DNA of 49,939 nt from the NCBI GenBank assembly GCA_020354625.1, contig CP070651.1, positions 1,319,594 through 1,369,532 of the forward strand, given 5' to 3'. Positions within the stretch are counted from its first letter, which is position 1, and every line of letters begins with the position of its first letter. Positions 41,459-49,939 of the stretch are shown piece after piece. This DNA comes from Trueperaceae bacterium (GTDB lineage: Bacteria > Deinococcota > Deinococci > Deinococcales > Trueperaceae). A program made the translations under genes and the position numbers. The notes below the pieces were generated by a model, which made no database searches, was not told the DNA's origin, and saw only the letters and a list, made by a program, of their open reading frames with translations.

Positions 41459-42877
41459 TTATTTGAGACCCAACTCCTCGAGTGCCTGGGCGGCACCGTC
41501 GAGGTTGGTGAGCTTCATGCTGGCGTAGTTGGGTGAGAAGATCACGCCCTGCCCCCCTGCGCGGTAGGTGGCCAGCACGCTGCGGTAGACGATGTCGGGG
41601 GTGCATCTGGCTTGATCGGCACGTGAACGCGGTGCGTCGACGCCGAGACCCATATAGACCGGGACCTTCCCGTTTACGCCCTTCACGGTATCCTGGCACT
41701 GGCCGTAGACGTAGGTATCAGGATCCATCCCGCTTTGAACGAGGTCGTCCCAAGGTGCCTCGTCGAGCCCGAGGGCCTTGTACATGATGGGGGTCAGCTC
41801 CTGGGGTGTGAAGTCGCGCAGGATCGACTGGTGGAACGCGCTCATCTCGTTGGCGTAGATGAGACCCGACTGATGTTGATAGGTGATCGGCTTGACCCAG
41901 TCGGCGTAGAGGGTCTGTTCGTCCCACGGCCACTGCGCTTTACGGATGGGGTTGAAGTGGTTGCGGTTCCAGACGTTGAGACCGAATTGCAGGTTGGGAT
42001 CGCACCATTTGACGATGCCGTAGAGCTCTCGGTCGAGATCCTTGTTGCGCTCGAGCCAGAACCTCTCCCAGATGAGCACCTCGGGGTTGCGGAGCAAGAC
42101 GCGCAGGAATTCGATCAAGGCCCCGTCGACAAAGGGTTCCCCGGCGCGCGCCTGTTGAAAGTAGTCGTAGACCTCTCGCATCGCGATGCGTACGCGTTCG
42201 ACATCGATCCCCCGTTGGAGCGCCTCATGACAGCTCGCAGGACTGAAGTCTCCCGGGGCTTGACCCGAGATGAGCTGATCGAGTGGACTCTTCCGTTCGT
42301 TGCACCACATGATCCCATCGAGATCGTAGTTGCGGCAGTGATCTTCGATCATCGAGTGAATCCAACGGCGGTAGTCGGGGTGACTGGTGCTCGGTTCTGC
42401 CCCGTGACGCCCCAAGAAATCGACCTCTAGACACTGCGGCAGGTTGGGGATCCTGACCGTGTTGGCCGAGCCGTGGCCGGCGTATTTGAAAAAGGGCTCC
42501 ATCAACTCCGCGAATACCATCATCCCGCGCTTTCGTGCGGCGGGGATCACCAGCTCGAGGATGTCGATTCCGGCCGTTTCAGGGTCGGTGGCGCGGTAGT
42601 CTTTGATGAAGGTGTTTTGGTAGTACTCCGAATGGGGCTTGAAGTAGGCTCCCCCCTTGAGGTCGATCGGTTCTGGCACGCCGTGATCGGCCCAACCGTC
42701 GAGTTCGTGAGAAATGCTGCGCCCGACCTTCAGCCCGAGCCAAGAGACGGTCCCGATCATGAGCACGTTGACGCCTACCCGCTCTTGCAACGTATCGAGC
42801 ACCTGATCTACGCCTTCATCGATAAAACTGATCGGACTGATCTGAATGCCGACAAACTTGTCTTTCTCTTGTGCCAC
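41459..42877 (-). CDS. TIM-barrel protein, glycoside-hydrolase-like, uncharacterised
   Basis: 472 residues from a GTG at 42877 with GGAGG 4 nt upstream. No signal peptide, so probably cytoplasmic. The sequence alternates strands and helices as in a beta/alpha barrel: VGVNVLMIGTVSWLGL, GMMVFAELMEPFFKY, YDLDGIMWCNERKSPL, LQFGLNVWNRNHF and GKVPVYMGLGVDAPR. Acidic residues near strand ends (AELMEP, WCNERK) could be catalytic as in glycoside hydrolases. I do not recognise a characterised family. Its place between an M24-fold protein and an amidohydrolase suggests action on the same substrate, possibly cleaving a glycosidic part. Confidence 0.6.
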   Translation of the reverse strand: MAQEKDKFVGIQISPISFIDEGVDQVLDTLQERVGVNVLMIGTVSWLGLKVGRSISHELDGWADHGVPEPIDLKGGAYFKPHSEYYQNTFIKDYRATDPETAGIDILELVIPAARKRGMMVFAELMEPFFKYAGHGSANTVRIPNLPQCLEVDFLGRHGAEPSTSHPDYRRWIHSMIEDHCRNYDLDGIMWCNERKSPLDQLISGQAPGDFSPASCHEALQRGIDVERVRIAMREVYDYFQQARAGEPFVDGALIEFLRVLLRNPEVLIWERFWLERNKDLDRELYGIVKWCDPNLQFGLNVWNRNHFNPIRKAQWPWDEQTLYADWVKPITYQHQSGLIYANEMSAFHQSILRDFTPQELTPIMYKALGLDEAPWDDLVQSGMDPDTYVYGQCQDTVKGVNGKVPVYMGLGVDAPRSRADQARCTPDIVYRSVLATYRAGGQGVIFSPNYASMKLTNLDGAAQALEELGLK

Positions 42878-42922
42878 GTGTCCTCCAATGATGCCTAATT
42901 TTTCCTTGATACTGACGCTAGA

Positions 42923-44092
42923 TCAGTCCATCTTGCGCCAGCGGTGGTTCCAATCGATGCTGAGGCGCTCGGCCCCGTTCTCGGTGATGAGGATGTCTTC
43001 GTTGAGGCCGGTGCCCCACAAGCCAGGGGGCAGCACGTTGCGACGGGGATGGTACGAGAAGATCATACCGGCCTCGAGCTCCCAGTCTTGCGATTGGCCC
43101 CACGGCTCTTTCTGGGAGAACCAGGGGCGTTCGATGGTGTCCATCCCCTGTCCGTGGAAGTGGAAGTGGGTGGTCTGTGCTCCGAGGTCCCAGCCCTGAG
43201 CTTCCAGGACGCGGTTGAAGGTGGCTGCCATATCGCTGAGCCTGGCACCCGGCTTGGCGATCTTTCGTACCTCTTCGAAGGCGAGAAGCTCGTCCTCCAT
43301 CAGTTTGAGCTCAAGTTCGTGAGGATCTTGGAAGGCGCAGTTGATCGTGATCTCGCACCAGTGACCGCTCTCCCCACAGATTTCGAGGTGAAACCGGAGC
43401 TTGTCGTCGCAGCGAAGCGCGGTGTCCGACGGTGGGTCTGAAGCACCGGGCTCTTCACCCATGAAGATGAGGATGTCCCGGGCCCCTTTTTCCCAGAGCT
43501 GTTTGGTCGTTTCAGCCGCCACCTGGCGTTGGCTCATCCCTTGCCGTGCGGCCTCTTGGACGATCGACCCGAAATAGGTCATGGCCGCTTTGGCATCGTG
43601 CCATAGCTCGCGCTCCTGAATGAGTTCGAAGGGGCTCTTGATCATCCGTACCCGGTCCATGAGTTCGTCGGCATCGACGAATGTGGCATCGGGTAACAGC
43701 CGCTCGAGCTCGGCGTAACTTCCAGCCGAGAGGATGAATCGTAGTCCCGCGATGCCGATTCGGGAGCTTGCCAGCCCCCTCTCTCGGATGGCGTCGGCCA
43801 TGCGGGGGACCAAGTAGACGTCGCCGCGGGCGTCGGTGACCCAGCCGCGCGCAGCGATACGCTCGGCAACGGCGGGGCTCGAGAGCGTCAGGGCCGGCTC
43901 ACCGTTCAAAGGCAAGAGCAAAAGACCGTCGTGTCCCCAGAGATGGAAATCGGTAAAGTAACGAAAATAACCCCGCCCCGTCCACCAGTGCCCTTTACCG
44001 GCCAGTAGGAGTGCGTCTAGATCGTGGCGGGCCATCGCCTCGCGCGTACGCTCAAAGCGTCGATCGCGTTCGCTCTTATCTGCTTTGGTCAT
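42923..44092 (-). CDS. M24-fold (creatinase/Xaa-Pro peptidase-like) protein with altered metal site
   Basis: 389 residues from the ATG at 44092, with AAGGAG 8-10 nt upstream; a GTG at 44101 directly abuts that site and is less likely. It has the creatinase-type N-terminal domain (ARHDLDALLLAGKGHWWTGRG) and a pita-bread C-terminal domain. The first metal aspartates of M24 appear as E237 and E247 (HLEICGESGHWCEIT), the His is present in HFHFHGQGMD, the usual Glu of the EPG block is His (FSYHPRR), and the last Glu may be that of ITENGAE. Such changes are seen in non-peptidase members, for example creatinase and DMSP lyase DddP. Substrate unknown. Confidence 0.75.
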   Translation of the reverse strand: MTKADKSERDRRFERTREAMARHDLDALLLAGKGHWWTGRGYFRYFTDFHLWGHDGLLLLPLNGEPALTLSSPAVAERIAARGWVTDARGDVYLVPRMADAIRERGLASSRIGIAGLRFILSAGSYAELERLLPDATFVDADELMDRVRMIKSPFELIQERELWHDAKAAMTYFGSIVQEAARQGMSQRQVAAETTKQLWEKGARDILIFMGEEPGASDPPSDTALRCDDKLRFHLEICGESGHWCEITINCAFQDPHELELKLMEDELLAFEEVRKIAKPGARLSDMAATFNRVLEAQGWDLGAQTTHFHFHGQGMDTIERPWFSQKEPWGQSQDWELEAGMIFSYHPRRNVLPPGLWGTGLNEDILITENGAERLSIDWNHRWRKMD

Positions 44093-44110
44093 AGTTACCA
44101 CTCTCCTTAC

Positions 44111-45511
44111 TCAATTTTGCAAGGGGTGAGCGAGCGCTCCATCCCCGCGTGTGCCGACAATCTTGCCGCCTCGGTAGACGGTCTTACCTCCGACGATTGT
44201 GGCGGCGACGTTCCCGTGGAGCCTCATGCCCTGGTAAAGCCAGTTGCAAGCAGCCGCCCTGCTCCATCCGTCTTCGAGCCGTACCTCGTGTTCTCCTGTG
44301 GGGTCATAAAGGGTGATATCGGCGTCGGCACCGGGCCAGAGCGTGCCCTTGCGGGGGTAGAGACCGAAGAGCTGTGCGGGTGTGGTACTGATGAGCGCTA
44401 CCGCCTTGGCGAGGGTCATTCGCCCTCTGAGCGCCTGATCCAAGACGAGGGGGACCAACATCTCTACCCCTGGATGCCCCGGTGGTGCGTCGATGATGTT
44501 ACCCCAAGAAGCCTCTTTCTCTTCTGCCGTAAACGGAGCGTGATCGGTGGCGATTACGTCGATCACACCCTCGTCGATGGCCTGCCAAAGAGCTTCCCGG
44601 TCCTCTGGGCCTCGGATCGGCGGGTTGATTTTTCCGTAAGGGCCCACCCGCTCGAGGACCGATTCGTCGAAGAGCAGGTAGTGCGGGCAGGTTTCGGCCG
44701 AGACCGAGATACCTGCTTCTCGCGCCCGTTTGATGAGGGCGACCGACTCGGCTGAACTGACGTGGGCGATATGAATCGGGGTGCGTATGCTTTCGGCCAA
44801 AGCGAGGAGGCCCGCGACGGCGGTCGCTTCGGCAACCGCGGGTCTCGAGCGACGGTGCCTCAGGTGGTCGGCGAGGTCGCTCTCCCTGGCGCGCGCCATG
44901 TAGAGGTCGACCAGGCCCTGAACTTCGGCGTGGAATACGCAGCGTAAGCCGGTCGGCTGAATCAGCTCCAAGGCCTGAGCGATGTCCGCCAAATCCGTGA
45001 GGCAGAGCCCGTCGAACTCGCTCTCCCGGCCTTTGACGGCGGCGGTCATGAATACTTTGAAGCCGATGGCCCCCGCTTCGACCATGCCGTCGATTTCCTT
45101 CCGGTCGAGGCGTCCTGGGGCCGCGAAGAGTCCGACGTTTACGACCGTGTTTGCCAAGGCGAGTTCGCAGCGGTTTCGCCACACTTCGGCTGTCGAGGCG
45201 CAAGGGTTGGAGATCGGCATCTCGAAATAGGTGGTGACCCCACCTGCTGCTGCGGCCCGGCTCTCGGTGAAAAAGTCGCCACGTTCCGGAAAGGCGGGGG
45301 CGCGGCAGTGGAAGTGGATATCGATGGCTCCCGGCAACACCAACAGGTTCGCAGCGTCGATGACCGTGTCGGCTTCGATCCGCTCTCCAGGGGTGACCAG
45401 AGCCACGATCTTGCCCTGATCGATGACGATATCGCTTCGTATGGGCGCACCACTTGCACCTGCATCCGGGTGTGCGACCACCGAACCGTTCAAAATGGCG
45501 AGGTCGGCCAC
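44111..45511 (-). CDS. Dihydroorotase/allantoinase/hydantoinase-type cyclic amidohydrolase
   Basis: 466 residues from a GTG at 45511, one base after the stop of the upstream hyuB gene, so translation is probably coupled. The complete dinuclear-metal set is visible: H66-F-H68 in GAIDIHFHCRAP, Lys in IGFKVFM (carboxylated bridge), His in CVFHAEVQ, His in IHIAHVSS and Asp in IATDHAPF. These enzymes open or close cyclic amides such as dihydroorotate, allantoin, hydantoin or dihydropyrimidine. No other pyrimidine or purine pathway genes are near, and the hyuA/hyuB company suggests a hydantoin-like substrate. Confidence 0.88.
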   Translation of the reverse strand: MADLAILNGSVVAHPDAGASGAPIRSDIVIDQGKIVALVTPGERIEADTVIDAANLLVLPGAIDIHFHCRAPAFPERGDFFTESRAAAAGGVTTYFEMPISNPCASTAEVWRNRCELALANTVVNVGLFAAPGRLDRKEIDGMVEAGAIGFKVFMTAAVKGRESEFDGLCLTDLADIAQALELIQPTGLRCVFHAEVQGLVDLYMARARESDLADHLRHRRSRPAVAEATAVAGLLALAESIRTPIHIAHVSSAESVALIKRAREAGISVSAETCPHYLLFDESVLERVGPYGKINPPIRGPEDREALWQAIDEGVIDVIATDHAPFTAEEKEASWGNIIDAPPGHPGVEMLVPLVLDQALRGRMTLAKAVALISTTPAQLFGLYPRKGTLWPGADADITLYDPTGEHEVRLEDGWSRAAACNWLYQGMRLHGNVAATIVGGKTVYRGGKIVGTRGDGALAHPLQN

Positions 45512-45512
45512 T

Positions 45513-47210
45513 TCAGCTTCTCGCCCGGCTTCGAACTGCGCTTCGGATCGCCTCGAGCCTGATCTGCTCCGGTTCGAGCTGAACGTCGATGCCGTAGATC
45601 TCTCGGGCGGCTTCGATGCTGACTAGGCCGTCGGCTACGTCCTCGAGCACGCGTTCCCGTTCCCGTTCCCGGGGAGGTCCGAAGCCGCCGCCACCAGGGA
45701 CTCGCAGGAGAATCTCGTCGCCGGGATGCCACGGAATCGGAACGAAGCGTTCCAGGCGCTCGCCATTGAGGAGGACTTCACCTTTTGCGCCGTCGCCACC
45801 GCCGTCCAGTCCCGGTGCGGGGAACTTCATCAAATCGGGTCGAACGGTGAGCAGTACGGGCTTTTTGGAGGTGCAGTATAACGTGATCTCTTGGCCGGGC
45901 CCTCCCCGTCTACGACCTGGCCCCCCGGAATCTTGAATCATCTCTTTTCTAAGCATAATGGCCGGGCATTGCCGCTCGATGATCTCGGTGGGGGTCACGG
46001 TGCTGTTGTGGGGATAGGCGGTCGGCAAGAGCCCATCAGCGTTCCGGGTAGCGCCCATCCCACCGTGCGGGAGCATGTGCACAGCAAACTTACCGAATCG
46101 CTCGTCGACGCCGACGAAGTGAAAGGGGAAGATTCCGCCGGCGGCGGCGATAGTCGCTTCGGGGAGGAGGGGCGCGAGCGCGCCAAAAATCAGCGGGGGG
46201 ATATGTTTGATGACCTTGGCCCGGGCCTTCACGGGAGCAGGAAACGTACAGTTGACGATCGAGCCTTCGGGTGCAGTGATGCGGAGCGGTTTGACGAGCC
46301 CATCGTTGTTCGGGATGTGAGGAGCGAGCATGCACTTGATCGGATAGACCGCGGTGGCGTAACTGATGTTGAAAGCGGCGTTGATAGCCGAGTGATCCTG
46401 TTGGGGTGAGCTCCCGGTGAAATCCATCACCATATCGGAGCCGCTGATGGTGATGGCTAGTTTGAGAGTAAAGGGCTCTAGGTAGCCGTCGGCCGTCAAT
46501 TCGTAGTGCACCTCGCCATCCGGTAGCGCCTCGATCGCCGTGCGGAGTGCGCGTTCGGACCGATCTTGAATCGCGCTCGAGAGCGCGCGCAGATCGGTCA
46601 GACCGTAGTCTTTCATGAACTCGACGATCCGCTTGGCGCCGATTCGGTGGGTGCCTACGATCGCGTGCAAGTCGCCGAGGACCATCTCCGGAACGCGGCA
46701 GTTGGCGGAGATGAACTCCTCGATGATGGGGTTGACGCGGCCGGCCTCGAAGAACTTGTTGGGCATGAGCCGGGTCCCCTCCATGAACATGTCCGACGCT
46801 TCGAGATCGCCCAGGTGGCCGCCGACGTCTGAAACGTGGGCTACCGTGCCGAGAAACGCCACCAGTTCCCCGTCGCAGAAAACGGGTGAAACGAGATTGT
46901 AATCGGGTAAGTGAGTACTGCCGATCCAAGGATCGTTGGTGGCCAGCACGTCGCCCTCTTGCAGGGTTGCGGGGGGGAACCTCTCCAGCATCACCCTGGT
47001 GGTGCGAGGGAGCATGGTGCAGAACTGGGGAGGGCTCCACTGCGCCTGGGTGAGCCCTGCACCGTTGGCGTCCATGATGGCACAGCCGAAGTCGTGGCTC
47101 TCTCCCACGATGGTCGAGAAAGATGTGCGGATGGTGGCGGTGTCGATCTCGTCGGCGATAGCTACCAGACGTTGCCACATGACTTCGAGGCTGATCGGGT
47201 CGATCGTCAT
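45513..47210 (-). CDS. hyuB: Hydantoinase B/oxoprolinase-family subunit
   Basis: 565 residues. AAGGATAAAG precedes the ATG at 47210, whose upstream gene stops 2 bp earlier. Family blocks: DPISLEVMWQRLVAIADEIDTATIRTSF, SHDFGCAIMD, ATNDPWIGSTHLPDY, SDVGGHLGDLEA, VNCTFPAPVKARAKV and PHGGMGATRNADG. The C-terminus EREREREREVLE-like charged stretch is followed by a short arginine tail. It is one of two adjacent hyuB genes with no hyuA between, so two B subunits may share the single A subunit upstream. Confidence 0.92.
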   Translation of the reverse strand: MTIDPISLEVMWQRLVAIADEIDTATIRTSFSTIVGESHDFGCAIMDANGAGLTQAQWSPPQFCTMLPRTTRVMLERFPPATLQEGDVLATNDPWIGSTHLPDYNLVSPVFCDGELVAFLGTVAHVSDVGGHLGDLEASDMFMEGTRLMPNKFFEAGRVNPIIEEFISANCRVPEMVLGDLHAIVGTHRIGAKRIVEFMKDYGLTDLRALSSAIQDRSERALRTAIEALPDGEVHYELTADGYLEPFTLKLAITISGSDMVMDFTGSSPQQDHSAINAAFNISYATAVYPIKCMLAPHIPNNDGLVKPLRITAPEGSIVNCTFPAPVKARAKVIKHIPPLIFGALAPLLPEATIAAAGGIFPFHFVGVDERFGKFAVHMLPHGGMGATRNADGLLPTAYPHNSTVTPTEIIERQCPAIMLRKEMIQDSGGPGRRRGGPGQEITLYCTSKKPVLLTVRPDLMKFPAPGLDGGGDGAKGEVLLNGERLERFVPIPWHPGDEILLRVPGGGGFGPPRERERERVLEDVADGLVSIEAAREIYGIDVQLEPEQIRLEAIRSAVRSRARS

Positions 47211-47212
47211 CT

Positions 47213-48871
47213 TTATCCTTCCTCGCCATCGAAGCCGTAGTCTCGGCGAGCACCTTCGCGGGTGATGTAACCGAGGTCGAGGTCACGTTGGATGAGTTGG
47301 CGATCTCGCTCGGACACTCTCCCGAAACCGGCGCCCCCGGGCATGCGGAGTTCGATCTCGTCGCCGGGTTGAAACGCTAGGATGGGAAACCGTGTGATGA
47401 CCTCTCCATTGAAGCGCACTTCGCCCACAGTGCCGGGCTTGCCGCCACCGATTCCGGGCGGTGCACAGAAGATCTTATCGGGCCTGACACGAGCGTTGAA
47501 GGTCACCTCGGAGATGTTTTTGAAGGTCATGACCTGACCGACCCCGCCGCGGCGCCTCCCCGCTCCTGCGGAGTCGGGGAGGAGCGCTTTGTTGAGGATC
47601 AAAACGGGTGCTTGAGCCTCCATGATCTCGATCGGTGTGACCGAGCTGTTGTGGGGAAAAGCGATCGGCACCAGGCCGTCTAGGTCGCGCATCGAACCGC
47701 GGCCACCGTGGGGCAGGACGTGCACGGAGAAGGTGCCGTAGCCCGGGGCCTGCCCGCTGACGCTAAACGGCCAGATCGAACCGCTCCCGGCCTGGGCGTA
47801 TTCGCCCAACACCGGCCAGACCGCTCCGAAGAGGACCTGGTTGATGTTGTTGGTGGTCTTTGCCCTCGCCTGTACCGGGTGGGGGAAGGTGCAGTTCAAA
47901 ATCGAACCTTCCGGTGCCGAGACGTGGATCGGCCTGAAAAGGCCTTCGTTGTTGGGGATGGTGGGCACCAGCGAACATTTGAACGGGTAGAGAGTGGAAG
48001 CGTAGGTGGTGTTGTAGACGCAGTTGATCGCAGCTTTATCGGTCTGGGGCGAGGTGCCCTGGTAATCGACGTAGATGTCGGAGCCTTTGACCTCGACCTT
48101 GGCGTGCAGGTGGACGATGTCGATGTAGCCGTCGATGTCGAGGCCGAACTCGAACACACCGTCGGGTAATTCCGAGATGCGTTGGCGGATCAGCCTCTCC
48201 GAGCGGCGTAGGATCTCGTTTGAAAGGGGGATCAGATCGGCCAGTTCGTAGTCGTCGAGGAACTCCTGTAAGCGTTTGGCGCCGACCTGGTGCGTGCCGA
48301 CGATTGCCCGCAAATCGCCGAGCACCAGGTCGGGAACGCGGCAGTTCTGGCCGATGATCTCGAAGAGGAGCTCGTTCTCCTCGCCCGCTTCGTAGAGTTT
48401 GGCCGGTGGAATCCGAACGCCCTCGGTGAAGACGTCCGGGGCTTCGATATCGCCGCTATGCCCTCCTACGTCGGCCAGGTGCGCGACCGTCCCCATAAAA
48501 GCGACCAGCTTCCCCCGGTGAAATACGGGTGTGATCACCACGTAATCGGGAAGGTGTCCCGTGCCGATCCAGGCGTCGTTGGTGGTCAACACGTCACCTT
48601 CGACGAGCGTTTCGATCGGAAAGGCCTCTAAGAGTATTTTCGACGTTCGTGGTAAGACCACACAGAAGTTGGGCGGGCTGAAGCTCGATTGGCAGAGCGA
48701 TACGCCGTCTTGATTGACGAGAATACAGGCAAAATCACGACTCTCGCCCACGATGGTGGAAAACGAGGTGCGTACGGTGGCGTTGTCGACCTCGTCCATG
48801 ATGGCGATGAGGCGCTGCCACTGGATCTCGAGTTCGATCGGGTCGATTTCGTAGTCAGGAGAGGCGTTCAT
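47213..48871 (-). CDS. hyuB: Hydantoinase B/oxoprolinase-family subunit
   Basis: 552 residues. AAAGGAG lies 7 nt before the ATG at 48871. Family blocks as in its neighbour: DPIELEIQWQRLIAIMDEVDNATVRTSF, SRDFACILVN, TTNDAWIGTGHLPDY, ADVGGHSGDIEA and PHGGRGSMRDLDG. It resembles the isolated hyuB at 33811 (both IxWQRLIxIMDEVD and RDFACIL) more than the adjacent 45513 copy, which suggests separate duplications. It lies between gntR and the second hyuB. Confidence 0.92.
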   Translation of the reverse strand: MNASPDYEIDPIELEIQWQRLIAIMDEVDNATVRTSFSTIVGESRDFACILVNQDGVSLCQSSFSPPNFCVVLPRTSKILLEAFPIETLVEGDVLTTNDAWIGTGHLPDYVVITPVFHRGKLVAFMGTVAHLADVGGHSGDIEAPDVFTEGVRIPPAKLYEAGEENELLFEIIGQNCRVPDLVLGDLRAIVGTHQVGAKRLQEFLDDYELADLIPLSNEILRRSERLIRQRISELPDGVFEFGLDIDGYIDIVHLHAKVEVKGSDIYVDYQGTSPQTDKAAINCVYNTTYASTLYPFKCSLVPTIPNNEGLFRPIHVSAPEGSILNCTFPHPVQARAKTTNNINQVLFGAVWPVLGEYAQAGSGSIWPFSVSGQAPGYGTFSVHVLPHGGRGSMRDLDGLVPIAFPHNSSVTPIEIMEAQAPVLILNKALLPDSAGAGRRRGGVGQVMTFKNISEVTFNARVRPDKIFCAPPGIGGGKPGTVGEVRFNGEVITRFPILAFQPGDEIELRMPGGAGFGRVSERDRQLIQRDLDLGYITREGARRDYGFDGEEG

Positions 48872-48883
48872 GGCTGCGCTCCT

Positions 48884-49594
48884 TTACCGGTTCGCTGTCG
48901 TATCGTCGGCTATGGCCTCTTTTTGATCGCCGGTATTGTCGTACCAGTGCCTGCAGATCATGTCGCCTGCCTCCAAGATGTGCGTTTCGAGGATGCGACA
49001 CGCCTGCTCGGTCTCCCCAGACGTGATGGCCGCAATCAGTTCTGGATGGGAGCCGACGACCTCTTCGAGGCTTTCATAGATTTTATGGCGGGTGAAGAGG
49101 CAGCGTTTGAGTCCGATCTCCAAATGATTCCAGGTCTTTCGCAACAGATCGTGCCCCGATAGGTTGATGAGCGTGCGATGAAAGGCGAGGTCGAGCTCCA
49201 CCAGTTTCCGTGTATCCTCCTCTTTGGCCGCTTCGGCCATCTCGACAACGAGTGCTCTCAGCTGCTCGAGATCGCTGGGCTCTTTCCTCGCGATCGCCTG
49301 CCGTACGGCGAAGAGCTCGAGCACGCTACGAAGAGAGAAGAGTTCCTGTACATAGCCTGGGGTCAGCGAGGTGACATAGACCCCTTTGTAGGGTATGTTT
49401 CGGATCAACCCTTCCTGCTCGAGTTGTCCGAGTGCCTCGCGCACGGGTCCGCGGCTGATACCCAACTGGTCGGCAAGCTGGGCTTGATTCAATTCGGAAT
49501 CGGCTGCGAGTTTTCCCTCGATGATGGCGTCTCGGATGATGTTGGTGACGTTCTCACGCAGCGTCTTCGTTTCGAGAGATGGAAACTCTTTCAC
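48884..49594 (-). CDS. GntR-family regulator, FCD (FadR-type) domain
   Basis: 236 residues from a GTG at 49594, which has GGAGG 7 nt upstream; upstream in-frame starts (ATG 49609, ATG 49639) lie inside the end of hyuA and have no site. The N-terminal winged HTH reads ELNQAQLADQLGISRGPVREALGQLEQEGLI; the C-terminal FCD domain has the metal-type residues (ELDLAFHRTLINLSGH, RHKIYESLEEVVGSHPELI). Ligands of the family are small carboxylates or amino acids. It sits between hyuA and hyuB in one operon and is the best local candidate for binding the 15-bp palindromes at 16020 and 36667. Confidence 0.9.
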   Translation of the reverse strand: MKEFPSLETKTLRENVTNIIRDAIIEGKLAADSELNQAQLADQLGISRGPVREALGQLEQEGLIRNIPYKGVYVTSLTPGYVQELFSLRSVLELFAVRQAIARKEPSDLEQLRALVVEMAEAAKEEDTRKLVELDLAFHRTLINLSGHDLLRKTWNHLEIGLKRCLFTRHKIYESLEEVVGSHPELIAAITSGETEQACRILETHILEAGDMICRHWYDNTGDQKEAIADDTTANR

Positions 49595-49598
49595 TGAC

Positions 49599-49939
49599 TC
49601 ATCCTCCATCCAGCGTAACCACGAGGTTGGCGGTCGCATCGACCGTCACGGTCGATGCCGGTCCGATCACCGCGGTGGAGTCGATCTCTTCGATAATTGC
49701 TGGGCCGCGGAAGTGCATTCCCGCAGACAAGCGGCTCCGCTCGTAGAGAGGGGTGTCGACGAAGCCGCCGAGATCGGAGAAGTAGGCCTGCCTGTAGCCT
49801 TTGATCGCATCGGAGGGATCGCCGGCAGACGAGCCGATTTCCTGGAGGGTGATCTGGGGTGGTGGGCCGCTGGCCGTGAGGCGGCAGGTGGTGATCTCGA
49901 GCCCCAAGTGGCGGTGCGCGTGACCGTAGATCGCTTCGT
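49599..49939 (-). CDS. hyuA: Hydantoinase A/oxoprolinase-family subunit, C-terminal part
   Basis: About 113 residues of the C-terminus; the rest lies beyond the window. The readable part runs EAIYGHAHRHLGLEITTCRL, then RGPAIIEEIDSTAVIGPAST and the end VTVDATANLVVTLDGG, which matches the closing segment of HyuA proteins (RGPAIIEE.DSTTVV). HyuA is the actin-like ATP-binding half of the ATP-dependent hydantoinase. Its stop lies 4 bp before the gntR start. It is the only hyuA for three hyuB genes in this window. Confidence 0.88.
   Translation of the reverse strand, partial: EAIYGHAHRHLGLEITTCRLTASGPPPQITLQEIGSSAGDPSDAIKGYRQAYFSDLGGFVDTPLYERSRLSAGMHFRGPAIIEEIDSTAVIGPASTVTVDATANLVVTLDGG

Noticed and set aside
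46090-47286. A 398-codon frame on the minus strand inside hyuB
   Set aside because: It overlaps the well-supported hyuB gene in another frame and is rich in Arg, His and Ser without any recognisable domain.

Overview
The window is a bacterial chromosome segment of moderately high GC with dense, directional operons. Three clues bear on the host. The three peptide-type binding proteins carry Sec signals ending in AxA without a lipobox cysteine, which suggests a diderm with a true periplasm. At least two genes (the LysR regulator and darA) have a -10 box 6-8 nt before the start codon and look leaderless. A DarA-type c-di-AMP receptor is present. Together these fit Deinococcota (possibly Trueperaceae-like), but this is an inference, not an identification.

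Layout. 1-6.35 kb (minus strand): a peptide/nickel-type ABC transporter (binding protein, two permeases) followed by two tandem neutral-ceramidase-like hydrolases, the second cut by the window edge. 6.5-10.7 kb: an SDR oxidoreductase, a CPBP membrane protease, a DinB-like protein, a cupin and a LysR regulator. 10.8-14.6 kb: a gene-poor island with tRNA-Arg(CCU), a 70-residue small protein, and a 626-residue TPR-like protein flanked by two tiny secreted-peptide ORFs. 14.6-15.8 kb: an aminotransferase, divergent from the next block. 16.3-33.8 kb (plus strand): a long catabolic run of two further transporters (binding protein plus two permeases each), a Gfo/Idh oxidoreductase, a second aminotransferase, two amidohydrolases, an M55 D-aminopeptidase, an M42 peptidase, an amidase with a GatC/AtzG-like small partner, and an enolase-superfamily enzyme. 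33.8-36.6 kb (minus): hyuB and a DegT-type aminotransferase. 36.8-39.7 kb (plus): another amidohydrolase and an MFS transporter. 39.75-49.9 kb (minus): hyuA (partial), a GntR regulator, two tandem hyuB genes, a dihydroorotase/hydantoinase-type enzyme, an M24-fold protein with altered metal ligands, a TIM-barrel protein, an amidohydrolase and darA.

How it works together (inference). The theme is import and hydrolysis of amide, cyclic-amide or modified-peptide compounds. Binding proteins capture the substrate and the permeases import it. Hydantoinase/oxoprolinase-type, amidohydrolase, amidase and peptidase enzymes open or cleave amide bonds, and aminotransferases, the oxidoreductase and the enolase-superfamily enzyme process the products. 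None of the three transporter sets has an ATPase gene in the window. A nearly identical 15-bp palindrome (TGTYGACAGTCGACA) lies in two divergent promoter regions 20.6 kb apart and may link these blocks under one regulator, perhaps the GntR protein at 48.9 kb.

Most notable items: the TPR-like protein with flanking signal-peptide micro-ORFs (one ending in QWCTRC), which recalls peptide-pheromone/TPR-receptor systems; two MITE-like repeats with terminal inverted repeats, one supplying the stop codon of a binding-protein gene; the shared palindromic operator; and several hydrolases with substituted metal ligands.
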